Shown here: piece after piece, positions 24,766 through 32,940 of the stretch | Layout of the letters: each line of letters starts with the position of its first letter | Position numbering within the stretch: the first letter of the stretch is position 1 | DNA from: Arthrobacter sp. S39 | Lineage (GTDB): Bacteria > Actinomycetota > Actinomycetes > Actinomycetales > Micrococcaceae | Direction of reading: 5' to 3' | DNA length: 64,000 bases | Assembly (NCBI RefSeq): GCF_004320525.1 | Contig: NZ_SIHX01000001.1 | Span: forward strand, 124,001 to 188,000 | Translations under genes and position numbers: made by a program | The notes under the pieces: model-generated | Databases searched by the model: none | Seen by the model: the letters and a program-made list of their open reading frames with translations, nothing else | What the model was told of the DNA's origin: nothing

Positions 24766-26964
24766 ATGCCCGAAAATCAGAACGACGCCACCGCTGAAGC
24801 CGTGACCGCCGAAACCGCCACCATCGAGTTCACTGAGGCCGCTGTTCCCGCAGCCGAGCCCGCCGAGACTCCCGCTTCCGAAGCTGCTCCCGCCGTCGAG
24901 CCGGCTGCTGAGCCCGCCACCGAGGCAGCTCCCGCAGCCAAGGCTGAGGAAGCGCCTGCCGCTCCCGCAGCCAAGGCTGAGGAAGAGGAAGAAGAGGGCA
25001 TCAAGTTTGCCGACCTCGGCATCGACGGCCGCGTCCTGGCCGCCCTGCAGGATGTCGGCTACGAGAAGCCTTCCCCCATCCAGGCAGCAACCATCCCGCT
25101 GCTGCTTGAAGGCCGCGACGTCGTGGGCCTCGCCCAGACCGGCACCGGTAAGACTGCAGCATTCGCAGTACCGGCACTGTCCCGCCTGGCCGAGCTCCAC
25201 GACCTCAACGGCCCGTCCCGCAAGACCCAGGCCCTGGTCCTGGCCCCGACCCGCGAGCTCGCGCTCCAGGTTGCCGAGGCCTTCACCTCGTACGCCAAGC
25301 ACATCGATGACTTCACGGTCCTCCCCGTCTACGGCGGCTCCGCCTACGGCCCCCAGCTCGCTGGCCTGCGCCGCGGCGCCCAGGTTGTTGTCGGTACCCC
25401 CGGCCGTGTGATCGACCACATCTCCAAGGGTTCCCTGGACCTGTCCGAACTCCAGTACCTGGTGCTGGACGAGGCCGACGAAATGCTGCGCATGGGCTTT
25501 GCCGAAGACGTGGAGCAGATCTTCCAGCAGACCCCCTCCGACCGCCAGGTGGCACTGTTCTCCGCCACCATGCCGAGCCAGATCCGCCGGATGTCCAAGC
25601 AGTACCTGAACAACCCGGCCGAAATCTCGGTGAAGTCCAAGACCACCACCGGCGCCAACACCCGCCAGCGGTACCTGCAGGTCATGGGCCCGCACAAGCT
25701 CGACGCACTGACCCGCATCCTCGAGGTTGAAGAGTTCGACGGCGTCATCGCCTTCGTGCGCACCAAGATGGCTACCGAGGACCTGGCCGACAAGCTGAAG
25801 GCGCGGGGCTTCCAGGCGGCCGCCATCAACGGCGACATCCCGCAGCAGCAGCGCGAACGCACTGTCGACGCGCTGAAGGAAGGCCGCATCGACATCCTCG
25901 TGGCCACCGACGTCGCGGCCCGTGGCCTTGACGTGGAGCGCATCAGCCACGTGGTCAACTACGACATCCCGCACGACACCGAGTCCTACGTCCACCGCAT
26001 CGGCCGCACCGGCCGTGCAGGCCGTTCCGGCGACGCCATCCTGTTCATGACGCCGCGGGAGAAGTACCTGCTGCGTTCGATCGAGAAGGCCACCCGCCAG
26101 CCGGTGGAGCAGATGCACCTGCCCACGGCCGAGACCGTGAACACGCTGCGCCTGGGCAAGTTCGCCGAGCGCATCACCGAGACCCTCGAGTCCGAGGACG
26201 TCGCCGCATTCCGTGACCTCATCTCCTCCTACGAGGAAGAGCACAACGTTCCCGCCTCGGAGATCGCTGCTGCGCTGGCCGTTATGGCCCAGGGCGGACA
26301 GCCGCTGCTGGTGAAGGAACTGCCCGCAGCTCCCGAGTTCCAGAAGCGCGAGCGCGCCAAGGACGGCTTCGGCTCCCGTGGACCGACCCGGACGCTCACC
26401 GAGGGCAACGCCACCTACCGGATCGCCGTCGGACGCCGCCAGCGCGTTATGCCGGGCTCCATCGTGGGCGCCATCGCCAACGAAGGCGGCATCTCCTCGG
26501 CCCAGATCGGCGGCATCGACATCCGCTCGGACCACTCCCTCGTGGAGCTCCCGGCGGACCTGAGCCCCGAGCAGCTGCGCGCCCTCTCCCGCACCCGGAT
26601 CGGCGGCGAGCTGATCCACCTCGAGCTGGACAACGGCCGCAAGCCTTCCGGCGGCGGCGAGCGCGGCAGCTACCAGGGCAACCGTGGCGGCGACCGCGGC
26701 GGTTACTCCGGCGGCGGCGACCGTGGAGGCAACTTCAAGGGCAACGGCGGGTTCAAGAAGGAATTCCGCAAGACTGACGGCGAGCGTTCCTCCGCTGACC
26801 GCGGCGGCCGTTCCTACAGCGAGCGTCCCGTTGGCGCTGACAGCGGCGCCACCCGCGGCCAGGCCAGCGACTCCCGCTTCGGCGGCCACGGCGACGGCTC
26901 ACGCAAGCCCCGCCACGGCAACGAGGGCGGACAGCGCGACTTCAACCGCAAGGGCAAGTGGTAA
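24766..26964 (+). CDS. deaD: DEAD-box RNA helicase (CsdA/DeaD-like)
   Basis: A 732-residue helicase. An Ala/Glu/Pro-rich lead (1-75) precedes the core: Q motif KPSPIQAATIP, Walker A AQTGTGKTAAF (~122), PTRELALQV, DEAD box VLDEADEMLRMGF (~233), SATMP, and the motif VI region VHRIGRTGRAGR. A DbpA-type RNA-binding domain follows (about 545-615, starting YRIAVGRRQRVMPGSIVG) and then a Gly/Arg-rich tail. Such proteins unwind structured RNA during ribosome assembly and cold adaptation. It has its own long leader and a terminator at 26991. Confidence 0.93.
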   Translation: MPENQNDATAEAVTAETATIEFTEAAVPAAEPAETPASEAAPAVEPAAEPATEAAPAAKAEEAPAAPAAKAEEEEEEGIKFADLGIDGRVLAALQDVGYEKPSPIQAATIPLLLEGRDVVGLAQTGTGKTAAFAVPALSRLAELHDLNGPSRKTQALVLAPTRELALQVAEAFTSYAKHIDDFTVLPVYGGSAYGPQLAGLRRGAQVVVGTPGRVIDHISKGSLDLSELQYLVLDEADEMLRMGFAEDVEQIFQQTPSDRQVALFSATMPSQIRRMSKQYLNNPAEISVKSKTTTGANTRQRYLQVMGPHKLDALTRILEVEEFDGVIAFVRTKMATEDLADKLKARGFQAAAINGDIPQQQRERTVDALKEGRIDILVATDVAARGLDVERISHVVNYDIPHDTESYVHRIGRTGRAGRSGDAILFMTPREKYLLRSIEKATRQPVEQMHLPTAETVNTLRLGKFAERITETLESEDVAAFRDLISSYEEEHNVPASEIAAALAVMAQGGQPLLVKELPAAPEFQKRERAKDGFGSRGPTRTLTEGNATYRIAVGRRQRVMPGSIVGAIANEGGISSAQIGGIDIRSDHSLVELPADLSPEQLRALSRTRIGGELIHLELDNGRKPSGGGERGSYQGNRGGDRGGYSGGGDRGGNFKGNGGFKKEFRKTDGERSSADRGGRSYSERPVGADSGATRGQASDSRFGGHGDGSRKPRHGNEGGQRDFNRKGKW

Positions 26965-26990
26965 CCGTCAGCTAGTCTGACGCGTTCCAC

Positions 26991-27022
26991 CCGATGGGCC
27001 GGCTTTCGAGCCGGCCCATCGG
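26991..27022 (+). terminator. Terminator-like hairpin after deaD
   Basis: A perfect 14-bp stem (26991-27004 with 27009-27022) with a TTCG tetraloop, 26 bases after the helicase stop. It is followed by CATTTAAC rather than a clean T-run. Confidence 0.8.
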
Positions 27023-27174
27023 CATTTAACCCATCAATCCTCCAGGCCGTATGTTCGCTTCGTCACACCCGCTTCCCGGACTGGCCCTGGCAGCCCCGCA
27101 TCAGCCCTCCGGAGGCACTTTCAGGCCAGGAATTACGCGCTTTTTCGGGCTCCGGGCCGCGTCCGGCCGCCGAT

Positions 27175-27203
27175 TTGTTGGTGGCGAAATCTTCCGGTAG
27201 AGT
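27175..27203 (+). promoter_or_regulatory. Promoter of the tRNA pair
   Basis: TTGTTG (27175-27180), 17-base spacer, TAGAGT (27198-27203), placing the start about 6 bases before tRNA-Thr. No other promoter-like pair was seen before the second tRNA. Confidence 0.6.
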
Positions 27204-27214
27204 ATTTACTCGTT

Positions 27215-27286
27215 GCCCCCCTAGCTCAGTGGTAGAGCGCGTTCTTGGTAAGAACGAGGTCACCGGATCGATTCCGGTGGGGGGCT
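27215..27286 (+). tRNA. tRNA-Thr (GGT anticodon)
   Basis: A 72-nt cloverleaf. Acceptor strands GCCCCCC (27215-27221) and GGGGGGC (27279-27285) pair fully; the anticodon stem CGTTC/GAACG holds loop TTGGTAA with anticodon GGT; the T-arm is ACCGG/CCGGT with loop ATCGATT. CCA is not encoded. Confidence 0.95.
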
Positions 27287-27347
27287 CTGGATGAGGGCCT
27301 GTGTCAAGGCGGTTTTGACCGGCTTGGCGCAGGTTTTTCTCATTCGT

Positions 27348-27421
27348 GGCGGTGTAGCTCAGTTGGTTAGAGCGCACGACTCATAATCGTGAGGTCGGGA
27401 GATCGAGCCTCCCCACCGCTA
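27348..27421 (+). tRNA. tRNA-Met (CAT anticodon), probably elongator
   Basis: A 74-nt cloverleaf. Acceptor GGCGGTG (27348-27354) pairs with CACCGCT (27414-27420), with a G-T at the end; anticodon stem CACGA/TCGTG holds loop CTCATAA, anticodon CAT. The first base pair is not the mismatched initiator type and there is no GGG/CCC anticodon-stem run, so elongator is more likely. It lies 61 bases after tRNA-Thr, followed by a terminator. Confidence 0.93.
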
Positions 27422-27429
27422 CAGGCTAG

Positions 27430-27464
27430 GCCCCCGGAATCCCCCGAGATTCCGGGGGCTTTTC
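27430..27464 (+). terminator. Rho-independent terminator of the tRNA pair
   Basis: An 11-bp stem (27430-27440 with 27449-27459) with loop CCCCCGAG, followed by TTTTCTGTTT. Confidence 0.88.
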
Positions 27465-27560
27465 TGTTTCCCCGCACGACGTGTGGCCGCCGCGGTGCGA
27501 GGCCGTGACAAGCGCTCCTTTTCGCCGTAGCTTTGCTGCAGCCGGCGATGGGGGATAGCA

Positions 27561-28343
27561 GTGGACTTCTTCGAAACAATAATGGTGCCGTTCAATTGGC
27601 TGGTGTCCGGCATTATGGTCGGGATCCACGACCTCCTGGGCAGTGCCGGAATGCCTGCGGCCAGCGGCTGGACGTGGACTTTGTCCATCATCGGCCTTGT
27701 GCTGATCATCCGTGCCGCCCTGATTCCGGTGTTCCTGCGGCAGGTCACCGCCCAACGCCGGATGCGGCTCCTGCAGCCGGACCTGAAGAAACTGCAGGCC
27801 AAGTACCAGGGCAAGACTGATCAGCTGTCGCGGCAGGCGATGGCGCAGGAACAGATGGCGCTCTACAAGAAGCACGGGACCAACCCCCTTTCCGCATGCC
27901 TGCCGATGCTGATCCAGGTGCCGTTCTTCTTCGCGCTGTTCCAGGTGCTCTCCGGCATCCCGGCCGCGGCCGGGCAGGGCCGGGGCATCGGAGCGATGAG
28001 TCACGAACAGGCGCTGCAGTTCGATGCCTCAAGCATTTTTGGTGCCCCGCTGTCAGCGTCCGTGCTGCACGGCGGTGCCGGCGACTCCGCGTCGGTCGCA
28101 GTGCTGACTGTCCTGATGATCCTGGCCATGACGGCCTCGCAGTTCATCACGCAACGACGGATTATGGCCAGGAACCTGCCTGACGAATCTCCGGACACTC
28201 CTTTCGCACGCCAGCAGAAGATGATCCTGTATGTCCTGCCGCTTGTCTTCGCCGTGGGCGGGGTCTTCTTCCCGATCGGCGTCCTGATCTACTGGACCAC
28301 CACCAACCTTTGGACCATGGCGCAGCAGTTCACGATCAAATGA
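27561..28343 (+). CDS. yidC: YidC/Oxa1-family membrane protein insertase
   Basis: A 260-residue protein with five helices, starting at GTG 27561 after GGGGGATAGCA. The conserved cytoplasmic arginine is in FLRQVTAQRRMRLLQPDLKK, and the family pattern KKHGTNPLSACLPMLIQVPF follows. It inserts membrane proteins, alone or with SecYEG. The short form and setting away from rnpA/rpmH suggest a second YidC, as several actinobacteria have two, but the other copy is not in this window. The stop is embedded in the next palindrome. Confidence 0.9.
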   Translation: MDFFETIMVPFNWLVSGIMVGIHDLLGSAGMPAASGWTWTLSIIGLVLIIRAALIPVFLRQVTAQRRMRLLQPDLKKLQAKYQGKTDQLSRQAMAQEQMALYKKHGTNPLSACLPMLIQVPFFFALFQVLSGIPAAAGQGRGIGAMSHEQALQFDASSIFGAPLSASVLHGGAGDSASVAVLTVLMILAMTASQFITQRRIMARNLPDESPDTPFARQQKMILYVLPLVFAVGGVFFPIGVLIYWTTTNLWTMAQQFTIK

Positions 28344-28397
28344 GGGGTGAGCTCTCGGCGCTAAAGCCGGGACTTACCGCCGAGAGCTCACCCCTCA
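28341..28397. repeat. 57-bp palindrome overlapping the yidC stop codon
   Basis: Arms of 20 bases (28341-28360 and 28378-28397) are exact reverse complements (outer part TGAGGGGTGAGCTCTCGGCG) with a 17-base loop. The first three bases are the yidC stop codon TGA. Confidence 0.92.
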
Positions 28398-28467
28398 CCG
28401 CAGGGCGCGGTGCTGTACGGCGGCCAGGGCCTGTCCATCCACCGCGGCCCGGGGCAGAATGGGGCGC

Positions 28468-29025
28468 ATGGGCCAGCTCATCTACTCAGGCATTGCATCC
28501 TTGGACGGCTACATCGCGGACCGGGACGGCAACTTCGACTGGAGCGCCCCGGACGAGGAGGTCCACGCCTTTATCAACGATCTCGAACGTGGGGTCCGCA
28601 CTTTCCTGCTCGGGCGTCGCATGTATGAGGTGATGTCGGCCTGGGAAGCATGGGATACCACCGACGAGCCGCCCGTGATCCAGGACTTCGCCAGGATCTG
28701 GAAGGGGGCAGACAAGGTTGTCTACTCCACCACCCTCGAAGCCGTGGACACCGCCCGCACCAGGATCGAGCGGACGTTCAACCCCGACGCCGTCCGGGAA
28801 CTGAAGGCAGCCACGGACGGCACCATCAGTATCGGCGGTCCCACCCTGGCCGCGGCGGCGCTCGACGCCGGGCTTGTGGACGAGTGCCAGCTGTTCCTCA
28901 ACCCGGTGGCGGTGGGCGGCGGCCTGCGCTTCCTGCCGGACGGCCTGAAGCTGCGGCTGGAGCTCGTAGGAGAGCGCACCTTCGGACACGGCGTGGTCTA
29001 CCTCCGCTACCGCACGCTCACCTGA
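28468..29025 (+). CDS. Dihydrofolate reductase-family protein (RibD C-terminal domain)
   Basis: A 185-residue protein from ATG 28468 (an in-frame ATG at 28459 precedes it; family members usually begin M-G-x-L-I-Y). The fold is shown by YSGIASLDGYIADRDGNFDW, the GRRMYEVMSAWE segment and SIGGPTLAAAALDAGLVDEC. Members are NADPH-dependent reductases of mostly unknown substrate, distinct from true FolA (52132). Confidence 0.85.
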   Translation: MGQLIYSGIASLDGYIADRDGNFDWSAPDEEVHAFINDLERGVRTFLLGRRMYEVMSAWEAWDTTDEPPVIQDFARIWKGADKVVYSTTLEAVDTARTRIERTFNPDAVRELKAATDGTISIGGPTLAAAALDAGLVDECQLFLNPVAVGGGLRFLPDGLKLRLELVGERTFGHGVVYLRYRTLT

Positions 29026-29101
29026 CAGCGCCAGCCTGACCGCGCGGCCTGCCGGTGCCCTCCTGAAGGCAGCGAATGGGCCGGAGGGGCAGAATGGGGG
29101 A

Positions 29102-29758
29102 ATGACCCGCATCGCAATCATCGGCGGCCACGGCAAAGTGGCCCTCCACCTGTCCACCCTGCTCACGGAAGAGGGGCACAGCGTCACCTCGATCATCCGC
29201 AACCCGGACCACGCGGCCGACGTCGCGGCAACGGGGGCAACGCCGTCGGTCCTTGACGTTGAAAATTCGACGACGGCGGCGATCGCCGGGTGCCTCGCCG
29301 GCCACGACGCCGTGGTCTGGTCAGCCGGGGCCGGCGGCGGTAATCCCGAGCGGACGTACGCGGTGGACCGTGACGCCGCCATCCGGTCGATGGACGCGGC
29401 GGCGGAGGCCGGCGTCGGGCGGTATGTCATGGTGTCCTACCTCGGCGCGGGGCCGGACCACGGCGTCCCGGCGGACCACAGCTTCTTCGCCTACGCGGAG
29501 GCCAAGGCGGCCGCGGATGAGTACCTGCGGGGCACCGGGCTGGCCTGGACCATCCTGGGGCCCGGCGCACTGACGGACAATCCCGGGACCGGGAGGATCG
29601 ACGTCGACCCCGTACTCGGAGGCGGCCGGGAAACATCCCGCAGCAACACCGCGAGTGTGGCCGCAGCGGTCCTGGACCTGCCCGAGACCGCGTACCGGAC
29701 GATCGAATTCCGCGACGGCACGCTGCCCATCGCTGCCGCCCTGGAACCGCAGCCGTAG
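29102..29758 (+). CDS. NAD(P)-binding atypical SDR (YwnB/NmrA-like)
   Basis: A 218-residue protein with Rossmann loop RIAIIGGHGKVALHLS at the start and the Tyr-x-x-x-Lys-like YAEAKAAADEYL near 136. It resembles small NAD(P)H-binding proteins used as reductases or redox sensors. No partner was identified. Confidence 0.85.
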   Translation: MTRIAIIGGHGKVALHLSTLLTEEGHSVTSIIRNPDHAADVAATGATPSVLDVENSTTAAIAGCLAGHDAVVWSAGAGGGNPERTYAVDRDAAIRSMDAAAEAGVGRYVMVSYLGAGPDHGVPADHSFFAYAEAKAAADEYLRGTGLAWTILGPGALTDNPGTGRIDVDPVLGGGRETSRSNTASVAAAVLDLPETAYRTIEFRDGTLPIAAALEPQP

Positions 29759-29763
29759 CCCAG

Positions 29764-29795
29764 CGCCGGAACACATAAGCGCCGCAACACATAAG
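29764..29795. repeat. Two tandem 16-bp units
   Basis: The unit CGCCGGAACACATAAG (29764-29779) is repeated with one change at 29780-29795. It directly abuts the left 24-bp inverted repeat. Confidence 0.85.
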
Positions 29796-29818
29796 CGCGA
29801 ACGTACACTTGAGGCCCC
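29795..29818. repeat. 24-bp inverted repeat, left arm
   Basis: The 24 bases starting GCGCGAACGTACAC are the exact reverse complement of 31552-31575. It lies 73 bases before the antiporter gene. Confidence 0.92.
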
Positions 29819-29890
29819 GATAAGCTGAAACAGGGAGCACCGCCTCCCGCCGGACGGCGGGACAGGCCGCCCCACTGGGGAAGCAGGCAC

Positions 29891-31462
29891 ATGGATCAGT
29901 TGGCACTCATTATCGGGCTCCTGCTGGCCACCGTGGTGGCCGTGGGCCTGGGGGACCGGCTCCGACTGCCGTATCCGGTCCTGATGCTGCTCCTGGCGGT
30001 CTGCCTCACCTTCATCCCGGGCTTCCCCGACCTGGACATCCCGCCCGAACTGATCCTGCCCATTTTCCTGCCGCCGCTGCTCTTCGCAACGGCCCAGCGC
30101 AGTTCGTGGGCGGTCTTCCGGGTCCGCTGGCGGACACTCATCATGCTGGCGGTCGCGCTGGTGGTCATCACCACAGCCGTGGTGGCGGGCGCGGCGTGGC
30201 TCATGATTCCGGGGATCGGCATTCCTGCGGCCATCGCCCTGGGTGCCATGGTGGCACCGCCGGATCCGGTGGCCGTGGAGTCCGTGGCCGGCCGGGTTCA
30301 CATGCCCCGCCGGCTCATCACCGTCCTGCAAAGCGAGGGCCTGTTCAACGACGCCGCCGCCATCGTCATCTTCCAGGCAGCGGTGGCCGCTGCCGTGGGC
30401 GGCACCAGGATAGGGCCCGACGTCGTCCTCGACTTTGTCATTGGCGCTGCGGTGGCGGTGGTGGTGGGCATCGCCATGGGCTGGCTGACTGCCCTCATCA
30501 CCCGGCTCGTGGCCTCGATGGTGGCGCGCAGCGCGGTCACTCTCGTGGTGCCGTTCGCCGCCTACATCCTGGCGGAGGAGATGCACGCCTCAGGCGTGAT
30601 CGCCGTTGTGGTCACGGCCCTGGAGATGCAGCGGCATACCCGCCCGCAGGATGCGGCCGAAAGGGTCACCAGGACTGCCTTCTGGGACGTGGTGGAACTG
30701 CTGGTCACCGGCCTGGCGTTCGGCCTGGTGGGGCTCGAGATCAGGGACGTCATCCGGGCCGAGGGCAGCGACATCGTTGGCATGCTGGGTGTGGCGGCGC
30801 TGGTGTGCGTCCTGGTGTTTGCGGTGCGGTTCCTGTGGCTCGCCGTCCTGGCGGTGGGCGCGCGGAAGCGCAAGAACGTCCTGCAGCCCACTTCCGGCAA
30901 GGAAGTCCTCATCCTGACCTGCTGCGGCATGCGCGGACTGGCCACCCTTGCCCTTGCCCTGGCACTGCCGCTGACCCTGGCTGACGGAACACCGTTCCCG
31001 GCCCGCGACTACCTGCTGGTGATTGCCTGCGCGGTGCTGCTGGCTACGCTGGTCCTGCCCGGGCTGACGCTACCCTGGCTGATGCGCGTGCTGAAGGCCT
31101 CCAACGACGGGTCGGAGGAGCGGGACGCCGCCCGCGTCCTGGCCCAGCGGGCACAGGCCGCCGCCGTGGCGGCTTTGAAGGAGCACGACCTGATGAAGGA
31201 CCTCCCGCCCGAGAAAGTGGCGCTGGTGAAGGCGAAGATGGGCCGCCTGCACGCCGAACTGCTGGACGGCAGCCTTCGGAACGAGAGCGTGGATGACCTC
31301 CGGGTTCGGGGCCGCGGGCTGGCCATCGCTGTCCAGACCATCGCGCTGGACGCGGCACGGCAGGAAGTGGTCCTGGCGCGCAACGAACCGGACATGGACC
31401 CCGAAGTTGCGGACCGGGTGCTGCGCCAGCTGGACCTGCGGACCATGATCATGCCGGAATAG
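29891..31462 (+). CDS. CPA1-family Na+/H+ antiporter (NhaP type)
   Basis: A 523-residue protein with about 12 helices and a ~120-residue cytoplasmic tail. CPA1 ion-binding motifs are visible: APPDPVAVESVAGRV and QSEGLFNDAAAIVIF (the ND motif). It exchanges Na+ or K+ for protons at the membrane for pH and salt control. The gene sits alone between the arms of a 24-bp inverted repeat (29795 and 31552) and is followed by a palindrome at 31481. Confidence 0.9.
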   Translation: MDQLALIIGLLLATVVAVGLGDRLRLPYPVLMLLLAVCLTFIPGFPDLDIPPELILPIFLPPLLFATAQRSSWAVFRVRWRTLIMLAVALVVITTAVVAGAAWLMIPGIGIPAAIALGAMVAPPDPVAVESVAGRVHMPRRLITVLQSEGLFNDAAAIVIFQAAVAAAVGGTRIGPDVVLDFVIGAAVAVVVGIAMGWLTALITRLVASMVARSAVTLVVPFAAYILAEEMHASGVIAVVVTALEMQRHTRPQDAAERVTRTAFWDVVELLVTGLAFGLVGLEIRDVIRAEGSDIVGMLGVAALVCVLVFAVRFLWLAVLAVGARKRKNVLQPTSGKEVLILTCCGMRGLATLALALALPLTLADGTPFPARDYLLVIACAVLLATLVLPGLTLPWLMRVLKASNDGSEERDAARVLAQRAQAAAVAALKEHDLMKDLPPEKVALVKAKMGRLHAELLDGSLRNESVDDLRVRGRGLAIAVQTIALDAARQEVVLARNEPDMDPEVADRVLRQLDLRTMIMPE

Positions 31463-31480
31463 CGTAGCGCACCAACCCCA

Positions 31481-31543
31481 GCGCGAACTGGCAGGTAATG
31501 CCCTCAAAACTGAGTTTTAAGGGCATTACCTGCCGGTTCGCGC
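31481..31543. repeat. 63-bp near-perfect palindrome after the antiporter gene
   Basis: Arms 31481-31510 and 31514-31543 pair at 28 of 30 positions around a 3-base loop. Its outer 8 bases (GCGCGAAC) are the same as the ends of the 24-bp inverted repeat that brackets the antiporter gene. Confidence 0.92.
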
Positions 31544-31551
31544 GTGGATTT

Positions 31552-31575
31552 GGGGCCTCAAGTGTACGTTCGCGC
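31552..31575. repeat. 24-bp inverted repeat, right arm
   Basis: Exact reverse complement of 29795-29818, placed 8 bases after the 63-bp palindrome and 26 bases before the stop of the convergent ROK gene. Confidence 0.92.
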
Positions 31576-31601
31576 CGTGGGGGAGAGATGGGCGGGGCGC
31601 G

Positions 31602-32801
31602 TCAGGCCGGCGCTGTGAGCTCCAGGTCCAGGGTGTTCTTCTCCACGTAATCGAGGGCGCACCGTACAGCGCCCACGGTCACGATCGAATCGCCCAGAGG
31701 GGACACTGCCACCCGCGGGGGAGTGACGGTGTACTTTGTCAGGCGCTCGGCGATGGGATCCAGCAGCACACCGGCGGAGTTCGCCACGGCGCCGCCGATG
31801 ACCACCAGCTCGGGGTTGATGATGGTGGCCACGGCCCCGATCACGCGGGCCATCCTGTCGGCAATCCGCTCCAGGATCTTCAGCGCCACTGCATCGCCGG
31901 CGGCGGCGGCTGCGAACACCTGTTCAGCCTCTGCGCCTTCGGCATGGTCCCGCAGCGAAGTCCTGGCTTTGCCCGCGAGGGCATCGGCCGCCCAGCCGCG
32001 GGCCAGCGCCGCAACGCCGAAGGTGTCTCCCACGCCCTCCACCATGTCCAGGAAGGCCAGCTCGCCGGCGCCTCCGCCGCGGCCGTGCAGCAGCCGCCCG
32101 CCGTCGATCACCCCGGAGCCGAGGCGCTCACTGGCGAGGATGACCACAACATCGTCGACGCCGGCAGCAGCGCCCCTCCAGCGGTCACCAAGAGCGGCCA
32201 GGTTTGCGTCGTTTTCGAGCAGTACCGTCCAGCCCCGCCGGTCGCGCAGGGCGGACTTCAGGCCGACGTCGAACAGGCCCCAGAAGTGCTGGGTCACCAG
32301 CACCTCGCCGTTGCGGTCCACCGGAGCCGCGATCCCCGCGCAGACGGCAAGGACAGACTCGGGGGTGGCCCCCACGCTGTCAAGCGCCAGCATGGCGGCG
32401 CGGTCGATGACCGCGATGCGTTCTTCGGCGGAAATTTCGGCGTCGGCGAAGGGCTGGGTGGACCTGCCCAGTGTTTTTCCACGGAGGTCGGACACCACCA
32501 CGGTGGCCTTGGAGATGCCAACGTCCATGCCCAGGACGTAGCCGGCGCGATCGTTGAGCTCGAACCGCCGTGCCGGCCTGCCCTTCTGGTAGCCGCCAAA
32601 CGCCCGCTGGTTCTCCAGTTCCCGGATCCAGCCCCGCTCCATGAGGTCCTCACACACCGAAATGGCCGTGGCACGGGTGAGCCCGGTGGCCTCCATGACC
32701 TCTGTGACTGTCACCGCGTCCGAGGCGCGCATGAAGTCCAGGACGGCTCCGGCGCTCACGCGCCGCAACAACTGGGGCGTTGCCGAGGAAACTTCCGACA
32801 T
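31602..32801 (-). CDS. ROK-family transcriptional repressor
   Basis: A 399-residue regulator from ATG 32801, preceded by AGAGAGG; an upstream in-frame ATG lacks that site. The N-terminal helix-turn-helix (TVTEVMEATGLTRATAISVC) is followed by the ROK sugar-kinase-like fold, GYVLGMDVGISKATVVV and INPELVVIGGAVA. The zinc motif (CxCGxxGC) usual in ROK proteins is missing; the region reads AGELAFLDMVEGVGDTFG. It is divergent from the alpha-glucoside transport operon and very likely represses it until a sugar binds. Confidence 0.9.
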   Translation of the reverse strand: MSEVSSATPQLLRRVSAGAVLDFMRASDAVTVTEVMEATGLTRATAISVCEDLMERGWIRELENQRAFGGYQKGRPARRFELNDRAGYVLGMDVGISKATVVVSDLRGKTLGRSTQPFADAEISAEERIAVIDRAAMLALDSVGATPESVLAVCAGIAAPVDRNGEVLVTQHFWGLFDVGLKSALRDRRGWTVLLENDANLAALGDRWRGAAAGVDDVVVILASERLGSGVIDGGRLLHGRGGGAGELAFLDMVEGVGDTFGVAALARGWAADALAGKARTSLRDHAEGAEAEQVFAAAAAGDAVALKILERIADRMARVIGAVATIINPELVVIGGAVANSAGVLLDPIAERLTKYTVTPPRVAVSPLGDSIVTVGAVRCALDYVEKNTLDLELTAPA

Positions 32802-32841
32802 GGTGTTGACCTCTCTGTGCTTTGCACCACATAATACTTGA

Positions 32842-32860
32842 GGAACTAAATTTAGATTCC
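32842..32860. promoter_or_regulatory. Putative ROK operator between divergent genes
   Basis: GGAACTAAATTTAGATTCC has the perfect palindromic core CTAAATTTAG (32846-32855) in an AT-rich island of otherwise GC-rich DNA, 40 bases upstream of the ROK start. ROK repressors usually bind such AT-rich inverted repeats. Confidence 0.6.
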
Positions 32861-32940
32861 AAATAAACACTTAGAGCATGGTGGGCCGGACGGCCGCCGA
32901 CCACTGGCTTTTACTATCAGCCCTTTGCAAAGGAGCAATT

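Noticed and set aside
24672..26889. Long minus-strand frame opposite deaD.
   Set aside because: Low-complexity, Gly/Val/Ala-rich mirror of a clear helicase gene.
29102..29758. Possibility that the NAD(P)-binding gene forms a toxin-antitoxin pair with the RibD-like gene upstream.
   Set aside because: Both proteins have enzyme folds with complete cofactor motifs and are separated by 76 bases; no sign of toxin features.
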